The translations under genes were made by a program, and so were the position numbers. Positions 5,247 to 5,701 of a DNA stretch of 5,701 nucleotides are shown here, one piece after another. A model generated the notes under the pieces. The model saw only the letters and a list, made by a program, of their open reading frames with translations, ran no database searches and had not been told where the DNA came from. Within the stretch, counting starts at the first letter, position 1. Each line of letters opens with the position of its first letter. The stretch is from Methanobacteriota archaeon (GTDB lineage: Archaea > Thermoplasmatota > Thermoplasmata > Methanomassiliicoccales > Methanomethylophilaceae), in NCBI GenBank assembly GCA_012719315.1, contig JAAYAP010000083.1, positions 1-5,701 on the forward strand. Direction: 5' to 3'.

Positions 5247-5701
5247 ATGACGAACGTCACCCGGCTCAAAGTGCTGTTCACCGTCTCCGTGCTTCTGGCG
5301 GGAGCAGCCATGACATTGATCGTCAAGGATGCGGGATCGCAGGCGTACCGCTCGCAGACCGAAGGCGTGGTCATCGATTTCGGCGATTTCAACACGGTTT
5401 GGACCGATGCGGATTACCATGAAGGTTCCGATGCCGTCGGTCTGCTCCTGTCGGCCTGCGAGACGAACGGGTTCACATCCACGTTCGACGACGGCAGTCT
5501 CGTCGAGGTCGACGGCATCCACAACGACGGCGATTCCGCCTGGGGGCTGTGGTATGTGTCTGCCGGCAGCACCGATTTCGTCAGATCCGCGGATTACGAT
5601 GTCGATGCCTCGGATTATACGGGTATCGTCTGGGCGTACACCGCGGGCGACGCCGAGCCCGCGGTCATCGTCGACGCGTCCGGTGAATCGATATACGGGT
5701 A
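5247..5701 (+). CDS. Exported or membrane-anchored protein with DUF4430-like domain (3' end outside window)
   Basis: The first 151 codons are visible and the frame is still open at the window end. A basic start (MTNVTRLK) leads into a hydrophobic helix at about residues 9-26, then KDAGSQAYRSQ. This is either a signal peptide or an N-terminal anchor; there is no lipobox. The outside domain (about 40-145) shares a pattern with the upstream protein: GSDAVGLL (60-67), NGFTSTFDDG (74-83), DGIHNDGDSAWGLW (89-102), then IVWAYTAG (127-134) and PAVIVDASGESIYG. From memory, similar domains in Methanomassiliicoccales precede a BtuF-like solute-binding domain, so this may be the front of an ABC-transporter binding protein; the visible part cannot prove it. 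ATG 5247 has AAAGGT at 5238-5243, close to the start. An in-frame TTG at 5205 would add 14 serine- and arginine-rich residues and is less likely. Confidence 0.72.
   Translation, partial: MTNVTRLKVLFTVSVLLAGAAMTLIVKDAGSQAYRSQTEGVVIDFGDFNTVWTDADYHEGSDAVGLLLSACETNGFTSTFDDGSLVEVDGIHNDGDSAWGLWYVSAGSTDFVRSADYDVDASDYTGIVWAYTAGDAEPAVIVDASGESIYG

Overview
The window is about 58-60% GC by eye and reads as a piece of an archaeal chromosome. The most likely source is a methyl-reducing methanogen of the Methanomassiliicoccales type (Thermoplasmata). Three things point there: a methanogen-type methanol methyltransferase pair (mtaC-mtaB), AT-rich TATA-like elements at archaeal spacing before the genes, and small membrane-anchored extracytoplasmic proteins of a kind I associate with that order. 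The lineage is an inference from gene content; no rRNA is present, and methanol-using bacteria also carry mtaBC.

Layout. Positions 1-2026 (+) hold the 3' part of mtaC (corrinoid protein) and complete mtaB (zinc methyltransferase), separated by 1 nt. After a 140-nt gap with hairpins and a TATA-like box come two small multidrug resistance (SMR) genes at 2167-2867 (+), overlapping as TGATG. Both keep the full set of Gdx/SugE guanidinium-exporter residues, and they probably form a heterodimer. Six bases further on, the convergent gene at 2874-4310 (-) encodes a long-form nicotinate phosphoribosyltransferase. A 270-nt divergent control region (4311-4580) separates it from two consecutive (+) genes, 4581-5129 and 5247 to beyond the window end. 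Both encode N-terminally anchored or exported proteins with related extracytoplasmic domains that weakly resemble DUF4430/transcobalamin-C-terminal-like domains.

How they fit together. MtaB moves the methyl group of methanol onto the Co(I) corrinoid of MtaC; MtaA, not in the window, then passes it to coenzyme M for methane formation. The SMR pair probably exports guanidinium-like cations, and the phosphoribosyltransferase salvages nicotinate for NAD. The two surface proteins are the least explained part. The second may be the front of a longer solute-binding protein, but the window cuts it off. I see no tRNA, rRNA, CRISPR array, insertion sequence or phage gene. No single complete novel system is visible; the best candidates for a second look are the surface-protein pair and the inverted repeats directly downstream of their TATA-like elements.
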